From contig NZ_BCTP01000013.1 of NCBI RefSeq assembly GCF_001571345.1, forward strand, positions 1-64,000: 64,000 bases of DNA. The letters are read 5' to 3'. Every line of letters starts with the position of its first letter. Positions within the stretch are counted from its first letter, which is position 1. The notes under the pieces are model-generated. The model saw only the letters and a list, made by a program, of their open reading frames with translations. It did not search any database and was not told the DNA's origin. Origin of the DNA: Komagataeibacter xylinus NBRC 15237 (GTDB lineage: Bacteria > Pseudomonadota > Alphaproteobacteria > Acetobacterales > Acetobacteraceae). The position numbers and the translations under genes are program-made. Shown one piece after another: positions 35,635-43,119 of this stretch.

Positions 35635-35713
35635 AACGTTTCTGGTGAAGCTTTTTTCAAAAAGCTTCAGGGAACGCCGCCTTTTTGAAAAAAGGCGGCA
35701 CCCGGAAACTTTT
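35635..35713 (+). repeat. Palindromic double-hairpin element, copy 8
   Basis: Full copy: ACGTTTCTGGTGAAGC, hairpin 1 (AAGC-TTTTTTC-AAAAAGCTTC), hairpin 2 (GCCGCCTTTTTG-AAAAAAGGCGGC), then ACCCGGAAACTTTT. It separates the convergent trm112-like and panC genes. Confidence 0.88.
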
Positions 35714-35721
35714 GTCTTTAT

Positions 35722-36579
35722 TCAGCCTGCTACCGTGGGCACGGCCATGCCATCAATCAGCCGCACATCGCCCAGCCATGCCGCCGCCAGCACGCGCGCG
35801 GGCGTGCCCGGCGGGCAGGTGGCCAGCGGTTGCAGGCTGTCTGCGTGGCGCAGTTCCACATAATCCACCGGGCCGAAGCCTGCCGCGCGCACCTGCTGCA
35901 CAACGCGCTCCAGCGCCGTGGCCACGTCCGCGCCGGTGGCGATCTCGTCCGCGCAGGCCGCGAGCGCACGGGGCAGCGCCACCGCCACCTGCCGCTGTGC
36001 CGCGTTCAGCCGCCGGTTGCGTGAGGAAAGCGCCAGCCCGTCCGCCTCGCGCAGGGTAGGGCAGGAAATGATCTCGATGGGCAGGTCGAGGTCGGCCACC
36101 ATGCGGCGCACGACCTGCACCTGCTGGAAATCCTTCTCGCCAAAAAAAGCGCACTCGGCCAGCGTCTGCATGAACAGCTTGCACACGACCGTGGCCACGC
36201 CATCAAAATGACCGGGGCGGGCACCCCCGCACAGCCCCTCCGACACGCCCGATACGCTGATGCGCGTGGCGAAGCCGGGCGGGTACATCTGCGCCACGGT
36301 GGGCACATACAACAGGTCCACCCCGGCCGCGGCCAAAAGCCGCCCGTCTTCCGCCAGCGTGCGGGGGTAGGTTTCCAGGTCATCGGCATTGTCGAACTGG
36401 ATGGGGTTGACGAACACCGTGGCGATCACCCGGTCCGCCTGCGCGCGCGCGGCCTGTACCAGCGAAAGGTGGCCCTCATGCAGCGCCCCCATGGTCGGCA
36501 CCACGCCCACGCGTGCGCCTGCCTTCTTCCATGCACGGACATGCTGGCGCAGTTCAGCCACGGTGCTTACGGTTTCCAT
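35722..36579 (-). CDS. panC: Pantothenate synthetase
   Basis: A 285-residue enzyme that joins pantoate and beta-alanine with ATP to make pantothenate, the coenzyme A precursor. The nucleotide-binding [16 protein letters not shown] (HxGH), [36 protein letters not shown] and LSSRNRRL are all present. ATG at 36579 (METVSTVAE) has AGGGGGA nine bases upstream and gives a normal length; upstream in-frame codons are not supported. Confidence 0.96.
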   Translation of the reverse strand: METVSTVAELRQHVRAWKKAGARVGVVPTMGALHEGHLSLVQAARAQADRVIATVFVNPIQFDNADDLETYPRTLAEDGRLLAAAGVDLLYVPTVAQMYPPGFATRISVSGVSEGLCGGARPGHFDGVATVVCKLFMQTLAECAFFGEKDFQQVQVVRRMVADLDLPIEIISCPTLREADGLALSSRNRRLNAAQRQVAVALPRALAACADEIATGADVATALERVVQQVRAAGFGPVDYVELRHADSLQPLATCPPGTPARVLAAAWLGDVRLIDGMAVPTVAG

Positions 36580-36756
36580 CAGCGGCAATCCCCCTGTTCG
36601 TGCCCCGGCATGCCATGGGCTTTCATGCCTGTGCGGCTTACCATCTTTTGGCCGTGGCAGGCGAGAGGCGGGGCGCATGCACATCCTTTCACACGAGGCG
36701 TGGTGATGGCGGGGCTTTTCTGCTAGGCTGGCGGCTGCGTCGTGCAGGAGGTTTTT

Positions 36757-36906
36757 TTGGTCCGTTTTCTTCCCGTTCTTGGCATCTGTGCCATCGTGCT
36801 GTCACTGGCCGCCTGCGCCACCAACACGCCGGGATCGGTCAAGGACCGCTCGACATGGGCACGCTGGGGCTATGCCGACGGCGTCAAGAACGTCGCCTCC
36901 CACTAA
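36757..36906 (+). CDS. Small lipoprotein (49 aa) with TTG start
   Basis: A perfect AGGAGG (36746-36751) lies five bases before TTG 36757. The product begins (M)[19 protein letters not shown], so it has a lipoprotein signal with lipobox SLAAC, followed by a short mature part [20 protein letters not shown] and DGVKNVASH. No family is recognised. The TTG start and short length explain why it is easily missed. Confidence 0.65.
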   Translation: MVRFLPVLGICAIVLSLAACATNTPGSVKDRSTWARWGYADGVKNVASH

Positions 36907-36992
36907 ACCCGCCCCACGCCCCTGCCCGGCGCGGAAACCGATAAGCCTCCCCCAGTTGACAGGACGCCGGCACGCCCGGCGACTTTAAGCGC

Positions 36993-38390
36993 ATGACCAA
37001 TATTTCCGAACCCGCATGGTTTCCCATCGCGCTGCGGCTGGACGGTGTCCGGGTGCTGGTGGTGGGGGGCGGCATGATCGCCGCCAACAAGGTGCGCCTG
37101 CTGCTCGCCCACCGCGCCCGGGTTGAGGTGATCGCAGGCCGCCTCGATGCCGAGATGCAGCGTTGGGAAGATGAGGGCAGCATTACCTGCATCGCATCCA
37201 CGGCGGACGAGGCCACGCTGCGCGCCGCCATGCCCGGCTGCCGGCTGGTCTATGCCGCGACCGATGACCGTGATGTGAACCGTGCGGCCGCCTCGATCGC
37301 GCGCGCCATGAACATTCCCGTCTGCGCGGTTGATGACCCGCAGCCTTCCACCTTCATCACGCCCGCGCAAATCCATCGCGGGCTGGTACGCATCGCCATT
37401 TCCACCGGGGGGGCAGCCCCCGTCCTGGCGCGCCGCCTGCGCGAGCAGGTGGAAAGCACCATACCCGAAGGCACGGGCGCGCTGGCCGTGTTCATGCAGC
37501 AGCAGCGCGAGCATGTGGGCACCGCCTGCCCCGACATTTCGCGGCGCAGGCAGGTATGGGAAACCTTTCTTGATGGCGCGGGCGCGCAGGCCGCCCGCAA
37601 TGGCGATGCCTCCCGCGCACGCGCGATACTTGATGACATCATCGCCACCACCGCCACCCGGGGCGAGGTCTGGCTGGTGGGGGCAGGCCCCGGCGACCCG
37701 GACCTGCTCACGCTGCGCGCCCTGCACCTGATGCAGAATGCCGATTGCGTGCTGTATGACCAGCTTCTCTCCCCCGCCCTGCTCGACCGCGTACGCCGCG
37801 ATGCGGAGCTGGTGTTCGTGGGCAAGCGACGCAACAACCACACCATGCCGCAGGAAGAGATCAACGCCGAACTGATCCGCCGCGCGCAGGCGGGCCAGCG
37901 CGTGCTGCGGCTCAAGGGTGGCGACCCGTTCGTGTTCGGGCGCGGCGGGGAAGAAATCGAGGCGCTGCTTGAATGCGCCATCCCGTTTCAGGTCGTGCCG
38001 GGCATTACGGCGGCCAATGGCTGTGCTGCCTATGCGGGCATTCCGCTCACCCACCGCGACTGCGCCCAGGCCTGCCTGTTCGTAACCGGCCATGCCCGCG
38101 CCGATGGCACGCTGCACCTGCCGTGGGACAGCATGGCCCGCCCCGGCCAGACGGTGGTGATCTACATGGGTGTTTCCGCCCTGCCCGCACTATGCGCAAA
38201 ACTGGTTGAACACGGCCTGCCCGCTGAATGGCCTGCCGCCATTGTCGAGCGCGGCACGCGGGCCGACCAGCGCGTGCTGACCGGCACGCTGGGCAACCTG
38301 CCCGCGCAGGCAGCACGCGCGGGCGTGGCCAGCCCGGCGCTGATCATTGTGGGCGAAGTGGTGCGCCACCGGGTCATCTCGCCTGCGTAA
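36993..38390 (+). CDS. cysG: Siroheme synthase
   Basis: A 465-residue bifunctional enzyme that makes sirohaem for sulphite and nitrite reductases. The N-terminal precorrin-2 dehydrogenase/ferrochelatase (1-about 210) has VLVVGGGMIAANKVRLLL and YAATDD. The C-terminal uroporphyrinogen-III methyltransferase has VWLVGAGPGDPDLLTLRA, LRLKGGDPFVFGRGGEE, PGITAANGCAAYAGIPLTHR and ERGTRADQRV. All three activities (methylation, dehydrogenation, iron insertion) are expected. Confidence 0.95.
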   Translation: MTNISEPAWFPIALRLDGVRVLVVGGGMIAANKVRLLLAHRARVEVIAGRLDAEMQRWEDEGSITCIASTADEATLRAAMPGCRLVYAATDDRDVNRAAASIARAMNIPVCAVDDPQPSTFITPAQIHRGLVRIAISTGGAAPVLARRLREQVESTIPEGTGALAVFMQQQREHVGTACPDISRRRQVWETFLDGAGAQAARNGDASRARAILDDIIATTATRGEVWLVGAGPGDPDLLTLRALHLMQNADCVLYDQLLSPALLDRVRRDAELVFVGKRRNNHTMPQEEINAELIRRAQAGQRVLRLKGGDPFVFGRGGEEIEALLECAIPFQVVPGITAANGCAAYAGIPLTHRDCAQACLFVTGHARADGTLHLPWDSMARPGQTVVIYMGVSALPALCAKLVEHGLPAEWPAAIVERGTRADQRVLTGTLGNLPAQAARAGVASPALIIVGEVVRHRVISPA

Positions 38391-38413
38391 AACCTGCTGC
38401 GAGGCAGAACGCC

Positions 38414-38437
38414 GTACATCATTTGTTATGAATGTAC
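38414..38437. promoter_or_regulatory. Inverted repeat upstream of the FUSC efflux operon
   Basis: GTACAT (38414-38419) and ATGTAC (38432-38437) pair around CATTTGTTATGA. An imperfect extension (TCAT..ATGA) lies inside. Its position in the short spacer after cysG suggests an operator for the operon. No regulator gene is adjacent. Confidence 0.45.
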
Positions 38438-38488
38438 TGCAACTTCCGTTGTATGGAATGCCAAGACCACCGAACGGTCAGGGAGGCC

Positions 38489-40558
38489 ATGTCCGACACA
38501 TCGGCTGCAAACGCAGGCCAGCGCCTGCGCGACATGGCACGTCTTTACCTTCCCTGGGCCGACAGACTGCCCGCGGGGTGGCTGGGCTTCAGCCTGCGCA
38601 CGTGGTGCTCGCTCGTCATCGGGCTGGCCACGGCGTTCTGGGTCCAGATCGACAATCCGCTTCTGGTGGGCGTGACCGTGATGATCCTGGCGCAGCCGCT
38701 ACGCGGGCAGGCGCTCTCCAAGGCATTTTACCGCATTATTGGCACGGTGGTGGGCATGGGCGTGTCCATCGTGCTCGTGGCGGTGTGGAACCAGCAGCGC
38801 GGGCCGTTTCTGGGTGGGGTTGCGCTGTGGCTGGCAGCGTGTGCGTTCGTGGGGTCGCTTGAGCGTGACTTCCGCTCCTATGGGGCGCTGCTGTCGGGCT
38901 ATACGGTGGCACTCGTGGCGGTCAACTGCATCGACACGCCGCAGAATGTCTTCAACATTGCCGTCTCGCGGGCTTCGGCCATCACCATTGGCGTGTTCGC
39001 GGTAGCGGTGGTCAATATCCTTTCCGGCTCGCCCGAGGCCACGCATGGACTGGCTAACGGGCTGAAGCAGCTTACCCGCCCCATCAGCGAGACCGCGCGC
39101 GCGGCCCTGCAACACCTGTATGACCGGGGTGCGCAGGCCGACATCAAGCTGGCCGGGGGCATTCTGGCGCTGACCACGCGCCTGTCCTATGCCCGCACGG
39201 AATTCGAGCGTGGCGGCATGCGGGCCAACGGGGCGCGGCTGGCCATGGTGTCCATGCTGACGGTGCTCGACTGCGCGCGCGGCCTTGGCCGCCACACAGG
39301 CCACGGCAACATCGCCCCCGCTGTTGAGGAGGCCATTGCCCGCATCGCGCGCCAGACCGACCTGCGGCTGGACCAGGCGGGGTTTACGCTGCGCATTCTC
39401 GCAGCCATCCGTGAAGCGCTTCCTGCCCATGTGCCCAATGCCGATGAAGCCTTTGCCATCGAGCGCGCGGCCCGCATGCTCACCGCGCGCGTGCGGCTGC
39501 ATGCAGGCCAGCAGATGCTGGTGGACGGCACCGGCAGCGCTGCTGACAGCAAGACCATTGCCATCGCAACGCAACCCAACATCCTGCTTGCCTTCATCGG
39601 GGCGCTGCGGGTGCTGGTGGGCTTCTCGTTCGCGGCGGCGGTGTGCGTGATCACCGGCCTGCCGGGTGCGACCGTGGCCCTGGCCCAGACCGCGCTGACC
39701 CTGACGCTGGCGGCCACCAATGTCGATACGGCCCGCTTTGGCATGGGGGCGGTCATCGGCATTCCGTGCAGCGTGCTGGCGGCGGCGGCGCTGAACTTCT
39801 TCGTGCTGCTGCACGGGGCGGACATGCCCTTCCTCGCCCTGGCGCTTCTGCCGCAGACCTTCCTGGCCTGCCTTTTGCTCATGCGGCCGGGCACGGCGGC
39901 GATCGGGTTCAATTACGGGGTGTTCTTCTTCGCCATGCTGGGGCTGGACAACCACCAGAGCTACAACCCCACCGAATTCCTCAACCGCAACATCTTCTAC
40001 CTGCTGGCCGCGCTGCTGGCTTTCATCATCCTCGTACTGCTGTTTCCGCCCTCGGCCCGCAGGCAGCGCTTCTGGATGGCATCGACCATCGTGCGCGCGC
40101 TTGAACGCCAGATGGCAGGCAGGGGCGAGGCCGATGGCCCGACCCGCCTCACCCGCGCCTATGACCGGCTGGCCCAGATGCAGTTCTGGAATGACCGCCT
40201 GCCGCCCAGCCCCAGCGGCGCCCGGCAGCTTGAAAGCTTTACCGCCTTTACCGAACTCGATGGCGCGCTGGCGCGCGCACGCGCCTATGCCAGCCAGGCC
40301 CAAAGCCATGCCCTGCTGCGGCCCGCGGCTGAACTGGCCGCACGCGAACTGCGCCTGCATGCGCCCTGGGGCGACCTTGACGCGCGCCTGCAACACGCCT
40401 GTGCCGCAGTCCCTGCCCCCTCCCCCTACCTGCCACAACCCGAGCAGGTGGCGGCGATCAACCTGCTGGCCGGTCTGGACGGGGTGCTGCACGCATGGCG
40501 CGCGGCACAGCCCCGGCTGCGCCATTACGGCATCATCAAGACAGGGAAGGCAGGCTGA
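38489..40558 (+). CDS. FUSC family efflux transporter (AaeB-like)
   Basis: A 689-residue inner-membrane protein with two blocks of membrane helices (about 30-180 and 375-530) separated by a cytoplasmic helical region, the FUSC/AaeB layout. FSLRTWCSLVIGLATAFW, TVMILAQPLRGQALSKAFYRIIGT and MRPGTAAIGFNYGVFFFAML are conserved. It forms an operon with a DUF1656 protein (TGATG overlap) and a HlyD-type adaptor, the usual p-hydroxybenzoate/aromatic acid efflux set. GGGAGG lies just before ATG 38489; an ATG at 38432 is also in frame. Confidence 0.92.
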   Translation: MSDTSAANAGQRLRDMARLYLPWADRLPAGWLGFSLRTWCSLVIGLATAFWVQIDNPLLVGVTVMILAQPLRGQALSKAFYRIIGTVVGMGVSIVLVAVWNQQRGPFLGGVALWLAACAFVGSLERDFRSYGALLSGYTVALVAVNCIDTPQNVFNIAVSRASAITIGVFAVAVVNILSGSPEATHGLANGLKQLTRPISETARAALQHLYDRGAQADIKLAGGILALTTRLSYARTEFERGGMRANGARLAMVSMLTVLDCARGLGRHTGHGNIAPAVEEAIARIARQTDLRLDQAGFTLRILAAIREALPAHVPNADEAFAIERAARMLTARVRLHAGQQMLVDGTGSAADSKTIAIATQPNILLAFIGALRVLVGFSFAAAVCVITGLPGATVALAQTALTLTLAATNVDTARFGMGAVIGIPCSVLAAAALNFFVLLHGADMPFLALALLPQTFLACLLLMRPGTAAIGFNYGVFFFAMLGLDNHQSYNPTEFLNRNIFYLLAALLAFIILVLLFPPSARRQRFWMASTIVRALERQMAGRGEADGPTRLTRAYDRLAQMQFWNDRLPPSPSGARQLESFTAFTELDGALARARAYASQAQSHALLRPAAELAARELRLHAPWGDLDARLQHACAAVPAPSPYLPQPEQVAAINLLAGLDGVLHAWRAAQPRLRHYGIIKTGKAG

Positions 40559-40752
40559 TGCGGCAGGTCGTGGATGTGGAAGGCGTGCTGGTCTCGGCCT
40601 TTGTCATGAACCTCGGGCTGGCGCTGTGCACGCTGCTCGTGCTGCGGGCCGCACTCTCGTGGTTCAACCTGTGGCGCTTTGTGTGGAACCCGCCACTGGC
40701 CCAGTTCGGCCTGCTGATCTGCCTTGTCGGCCTTTATACCCTGATGTTGTGA
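40558..40752 (+). CDS. DUF1656 (AaeX-like) small membrane protein
   Basis: A 64-residue protein with two membrane helices: MRQVVDVEGVLVSAFVMNLG, LCTLLVLRAALSW, then LAQFGLLICLVGLYTLML. This is the small DUF1656 subunit found between FUSC and HlyD genes (AaeX in E. coli). Its ATG overlaps the FUSC stop (TGATG), with AGGGAAGGCAGG upstream, so translation is coupled. Confidence 0.92.
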   Translation: MRQVVDVEGVLVSAFVMNLGLALCTLLVLRAALSWFNLWRFVWNPPLAQFGLLICLVGLYTLML

Positions 40753-40764
40753 AAGACTGCTGAC

Positions 40765-41715
40765 GTGTTCGCATATGCAAACCGCTTCGTGCGCCTGGCC
40801 ATTACCGCGACCATTCTTTTTGTCGCGGCCATCGTGGTGATCGTGCTGTGGGATTACTATACCGCCTCGCCGTGGACACGGAACGGGCAGGTCCGCGCGC
40901 AGGTGGCCAATATCGCGCCGCGCATTTCGGGCCAGATCAATGAAGTGCGCGTGCATGACAACCAGTTCGTGCACAAGGGCGACGTGCTGTACGTGATCGA
41001 CCCGTTCGACTTCCGCGTGAAGGTGGATGTTGCCGAGGCGGCGGTCAACGAACACCGCGCGGACCTCGAGTTCAAGACATCGCAATACGAACGCCGCCAG
41101 AAGATTTCCGGCGTGGCGGTATCGGGCGAGGAAAAGCAGCAGTTCGAGGCCGTGGCCCAGCAGGCGGAAGCCCAGTATGCCTCGGCCCTGGCCGACCTGC
41201 GGCAGGCGCGCATCGACCTTGAACGCACCGAGGTGCGCAGTTCGCTCAACGGTTATGTCACCAACCTGACCATGCGCGCGGGCGACTATGCCAGCGCGGG
41301 GCATGTGAACATCCAGATCATCGATGCGGAGTCCTACTGGGTGGACGGATATTTCGAGGAGACGAAAATCCATTCCATCCGTGAAGGCGAACCCGTGCGG
41401 CTAGACCTGATGGGATTTCATGAACCCCTGTTCGGCCATGTGGAAAGCATTACGCGCGGCATTGCCAGCAACAACGCCGCCACCTCCATACAGGGGCTGC
41501 CGGCGGTGGACCCGGTCTATACTTGGGTGCGGCTGGCGCAGCGCATTCCCGTGCGGGTGCATATCGATAGCGTGCCGCCCGACCTCGTGCTGGCAGCCGG
41601 CATGACGGCCACCGTCACGGTCGTGTCAGAGGCTGGAAACCGCCGCCACATGTCGGTGCGTGACGCGCTGCGCCATGTGGGCGATGACATGCAGCACCTT
41701 GCGGGGCACCGTTGA
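40765..41715 (+). CDS. HlyD family periplasmic adaptor of the FUSC efflux pump
   Basis: A 316-residue membrane fusion protein (AaeA/EmrA-like): one N-terminal helix (LAITATILFVAAIVVIVLW), then the biotinyl-lipoyl-like halves ANIAPRISGQINEVRVHDNQ and DLERTEVRSSLNGYVTNLTM around a helical hairpin, and a beta-barrel region. It links the FUSC pump to an outer-membrane channel. The start is GTG at 40765. No channel gene is present in the operon; the NodT protein at 14 kb is the only such gene in the window. Confidence 0.92.
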   Translation: MFAYANRFVRLAITATILFVAAIVVIVLWDYYTASPWTRNGQVRAQVANIAPRISGQINEVRVHDNQFVHKGDVLYVIDPFDFRVKVDVAEAAVNEHRADLEFKTSQYERRQKISGVAVSGEEKQQFEAVAQQAEAQYASALADLRQARIDLERTEVRSSLNGYVTNLTMRAGDYASAGHVNIQIIDAESYWVDGYFEETKIHSIREGEPVRLDLMGFHEPLFGHVESITRGIASNNAATSIQGLPAVDPVYTWVRLAQRIPVRVHIDSVPPDLVLAAGMTATVTVVSEAGNRRHMSVRDALRHVGDDMQHLAGHR

Positions 41716-41723
41716 GGCCAAGT

Positions 41724-41800
41724 GAATTCTGGTGAAGCTGTTTTCAAAACGCTTCAGAAGACGTCGCCTTTTTGAAAAAAGGCGACACCCAAAAACTTTT
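41724..41800 (+). repeat. Palindromic double-hairpin element, copy 9
   Basis: Full copy with compensated variants: AATTCTGGTGAAGC, hairpin 1 (GAAGCTGTTTTC-AAAACGCTTC), hairpin 2 (GTCGCCTTTTTG-AAAAAAGGCGAC), then ACCCAAAAACTTTT. Both arms of hairpin 2 carry the paired change GTCGCC/GGCGAC, which keeps the stem. It separates convergent genes. Confidence 0.88.
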
Positions 41801-41956
41801 CTTCTTTTTCAACAGCTCTGTAGGCACCTGTTTATCCCCAGATTCGGGGGAAGGATGTTCTGGCAACCCTGTGGAAAGACCTGTCAGAAACAGGGGAAAA
41901 CGGGCACGTTTGTCACGAATCCTTCACATAACAGGCACGATGGCGACCGCCCGGCT

Positions 41957-42226
41957 TCAGCCTTCGCTCGCGCGTGAAGGCGTGGCGTAAGGGTCCGCCA
42001 CCGGAGCGGCGGGGGCCGCCCCCAGCCGGTGAGCGCGGTACAGCAGGCCGTGACCGAGCTTTTCAATCAGCATGCCCCGGCGCTGCAGGCGTTCATGGCT
42101 GATGGCATAACCGGTTTCGCGCACGATCTGGCCCCACAGCACCTGCAACCAGCCCCGCAGGGCAAGCTTCATCCGTGTCATATCGCGCGCACTCCCGTTC
42201 ACCGCCACGTCAGTTATTATACTCAT
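41957..42226 (-). CDS. Small basic protein of unknown function (89 aa)
   Basis: MSIITDVAVNGSARDMTRMK, then LALRGWLQVLWGQIVRETGY and AISHERLQRRGMLIEKLGHG, ending in an Ala/Pro-rich tail. The Trp/Gly spacing (W..LWG.I..E......L...G...EKLG) is faintly like CsbD-type stress proteins, but this is weak. No clear ribosome-binding site is seen, and the AT-rich sequence upstream (42230-42300) could hold a promoter. Confidence 0.5.
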   Translation of the reverse strand: MSIITDVAVNGSARDMTRMKLALRGWLQVLWGQIVRETGYAISHERLQRRGMLIEKLGHGLLYRAHRLGAAPAAPVADPYATPSRASEG

Positions 42227-42381
42227 GGCAGATAAGCCTTATGTGCATGACATTCAAGTCAACACATATGGCCTGAACGGTTATTTTTATTTAATTCCTG
42301 TCATGACATGAGGGCTGCCCACCATCGGGCGCGCCATCATGCCCGCCCATCCATGACAGGGATGAACCGATCTAGTCCGCC

Positions 42382-42891
42382 ATGGGGGATATCTTGCGCC
42401 ATCTGTTCGTGTTTCTTGCCCTGCTGGGGTGGGGGTGTGCCACCGCTGCCGCCCAGACACCGGCCTCACAGGTCATCAGCACCCTGTTTTCTGACAAGCT
42501 GACCATGATGGACCTTGGCCTGATCCGCGCCGAACGCGCCATGCAGCACGAAATCGACAGCCTGCCCGACACCTATGACAGCGACATGGTGCCGGTTGCC
42601 GATTTCGACCCGAGGCGCAACAGCATCCTGGTGGGCATATGGTACCAGAACCATGACAGCTTCAGCCGCCCGCAATGCGACAAGCTGCTTGATACGATCC
42701 GCAAATCATTTGGCAACCAGCCCACCACCATCATCGCCGCATGGTTCCGCCATCATGGCTATACCTCGCTGCGCGATGCGGGGCAGTTCTATACCGGGCT
42801 GCGCAACATCATCTGGCTGGTGGTTACCGATGGCGACCGCGCCTGCTCGTATTCCATGGCGACAGGGCAGACAACGGTGAACGGGTTCTAG
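42382..42891 (+). CDS. Secreted protein of unknown function (169 aa)
   Basis: A signal peptide (RHLFVFLALLGWGCATAAAQ) precedes a mature region with ASQVISTLFSDKLTMMDLGL, then SILVGIWYQNHD, DKLLDTIRKSFGNQP and RNIIWLVVTDGDRACSYSMA. The mature part holds two Cys, which could form a disulphide. No family is recognised. A companion repeat module follows its stop. Confidence 0.65.
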   Translation: MGDILRHLFVFLALLGWGCATAAAQTPASQVISTLFSDKLTMMDLGLIRAERAMQHEIDSLPDTYDSDMVPVADFDPRRNSILVGIWYQNHDSFSRPQCDKLLDTIRKSFGNQPTTIIAAWFRHHGYTSLRDAGQFYTGLRNIIWLVVTDGDRACSYSMATGQTTVNGF

Positions 42892-42947
42892 GGCCTGTCA
42901 GACCTTGCCCGCATGGCATGTGGAAATTTTGTATCCCTCTTCGTTAA

Positions 42948-42996
42948 GGGACTGTTTGAAAAATTAGCCTGGAAAATATTCAGCAATCATCAGAAA
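42948..42996. repeat. Companion module of the palindromic element, copy B
   Basis: GGGACTGTTTGAAAAATTAG, then CCTGGAAAATATTCAGCAAT and CATCAGAAAG, a diverged relative of the modules at 16675 and 58137. It lies directly left of element copy 10. Confidence 0.65.
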
Positions 42997-43060
42997 GCCT
43001 TTGGTGAAGCTTTTTGAAAAAAGCTTCGAAGAACACCGCCTTCTTGCAAAAGGACTTTAC
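42997..43060 (+). repeat. Palindromic element, copy 10 (3' part decayed)
   Basis: CCTTTGGTGAAGCTTTTTGA, AAAAAGCTTCG, then a damaged second hairpin (ACCGCCTTCTTGCAAAAGG). It lies between convergent genes. Confidence 0.75.
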
Positions 43061-43067
43061 GTATTGC

Positions 43068-43108
43068 TGCCAAGGCCCCGGTGCCGTGATGCCACCGGGG
43101 CCTTGGCA
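43068..43108. terminator. 16-bp perfect stem after the TonB-receptor gene
   Basis: TGCCAAGGCCCCGGTG (43068-43083) pairs fully with CACCGGGGCCTTGGCA (43093-43108) around a 9-base loop. It lies 12 bases past the receptor stop (minus strand). No T tract is present. Confidence 0.65.
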
Positions 43109-43119
43109 AGCAGGCTGGG

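Noticed and set aside
42987-43060. Short peptides KLFSKSF..ERRLFEKRRHPKTF repeated in several frames
   Set aside because: They are translations of the palindromic DNA element, not protein domains.
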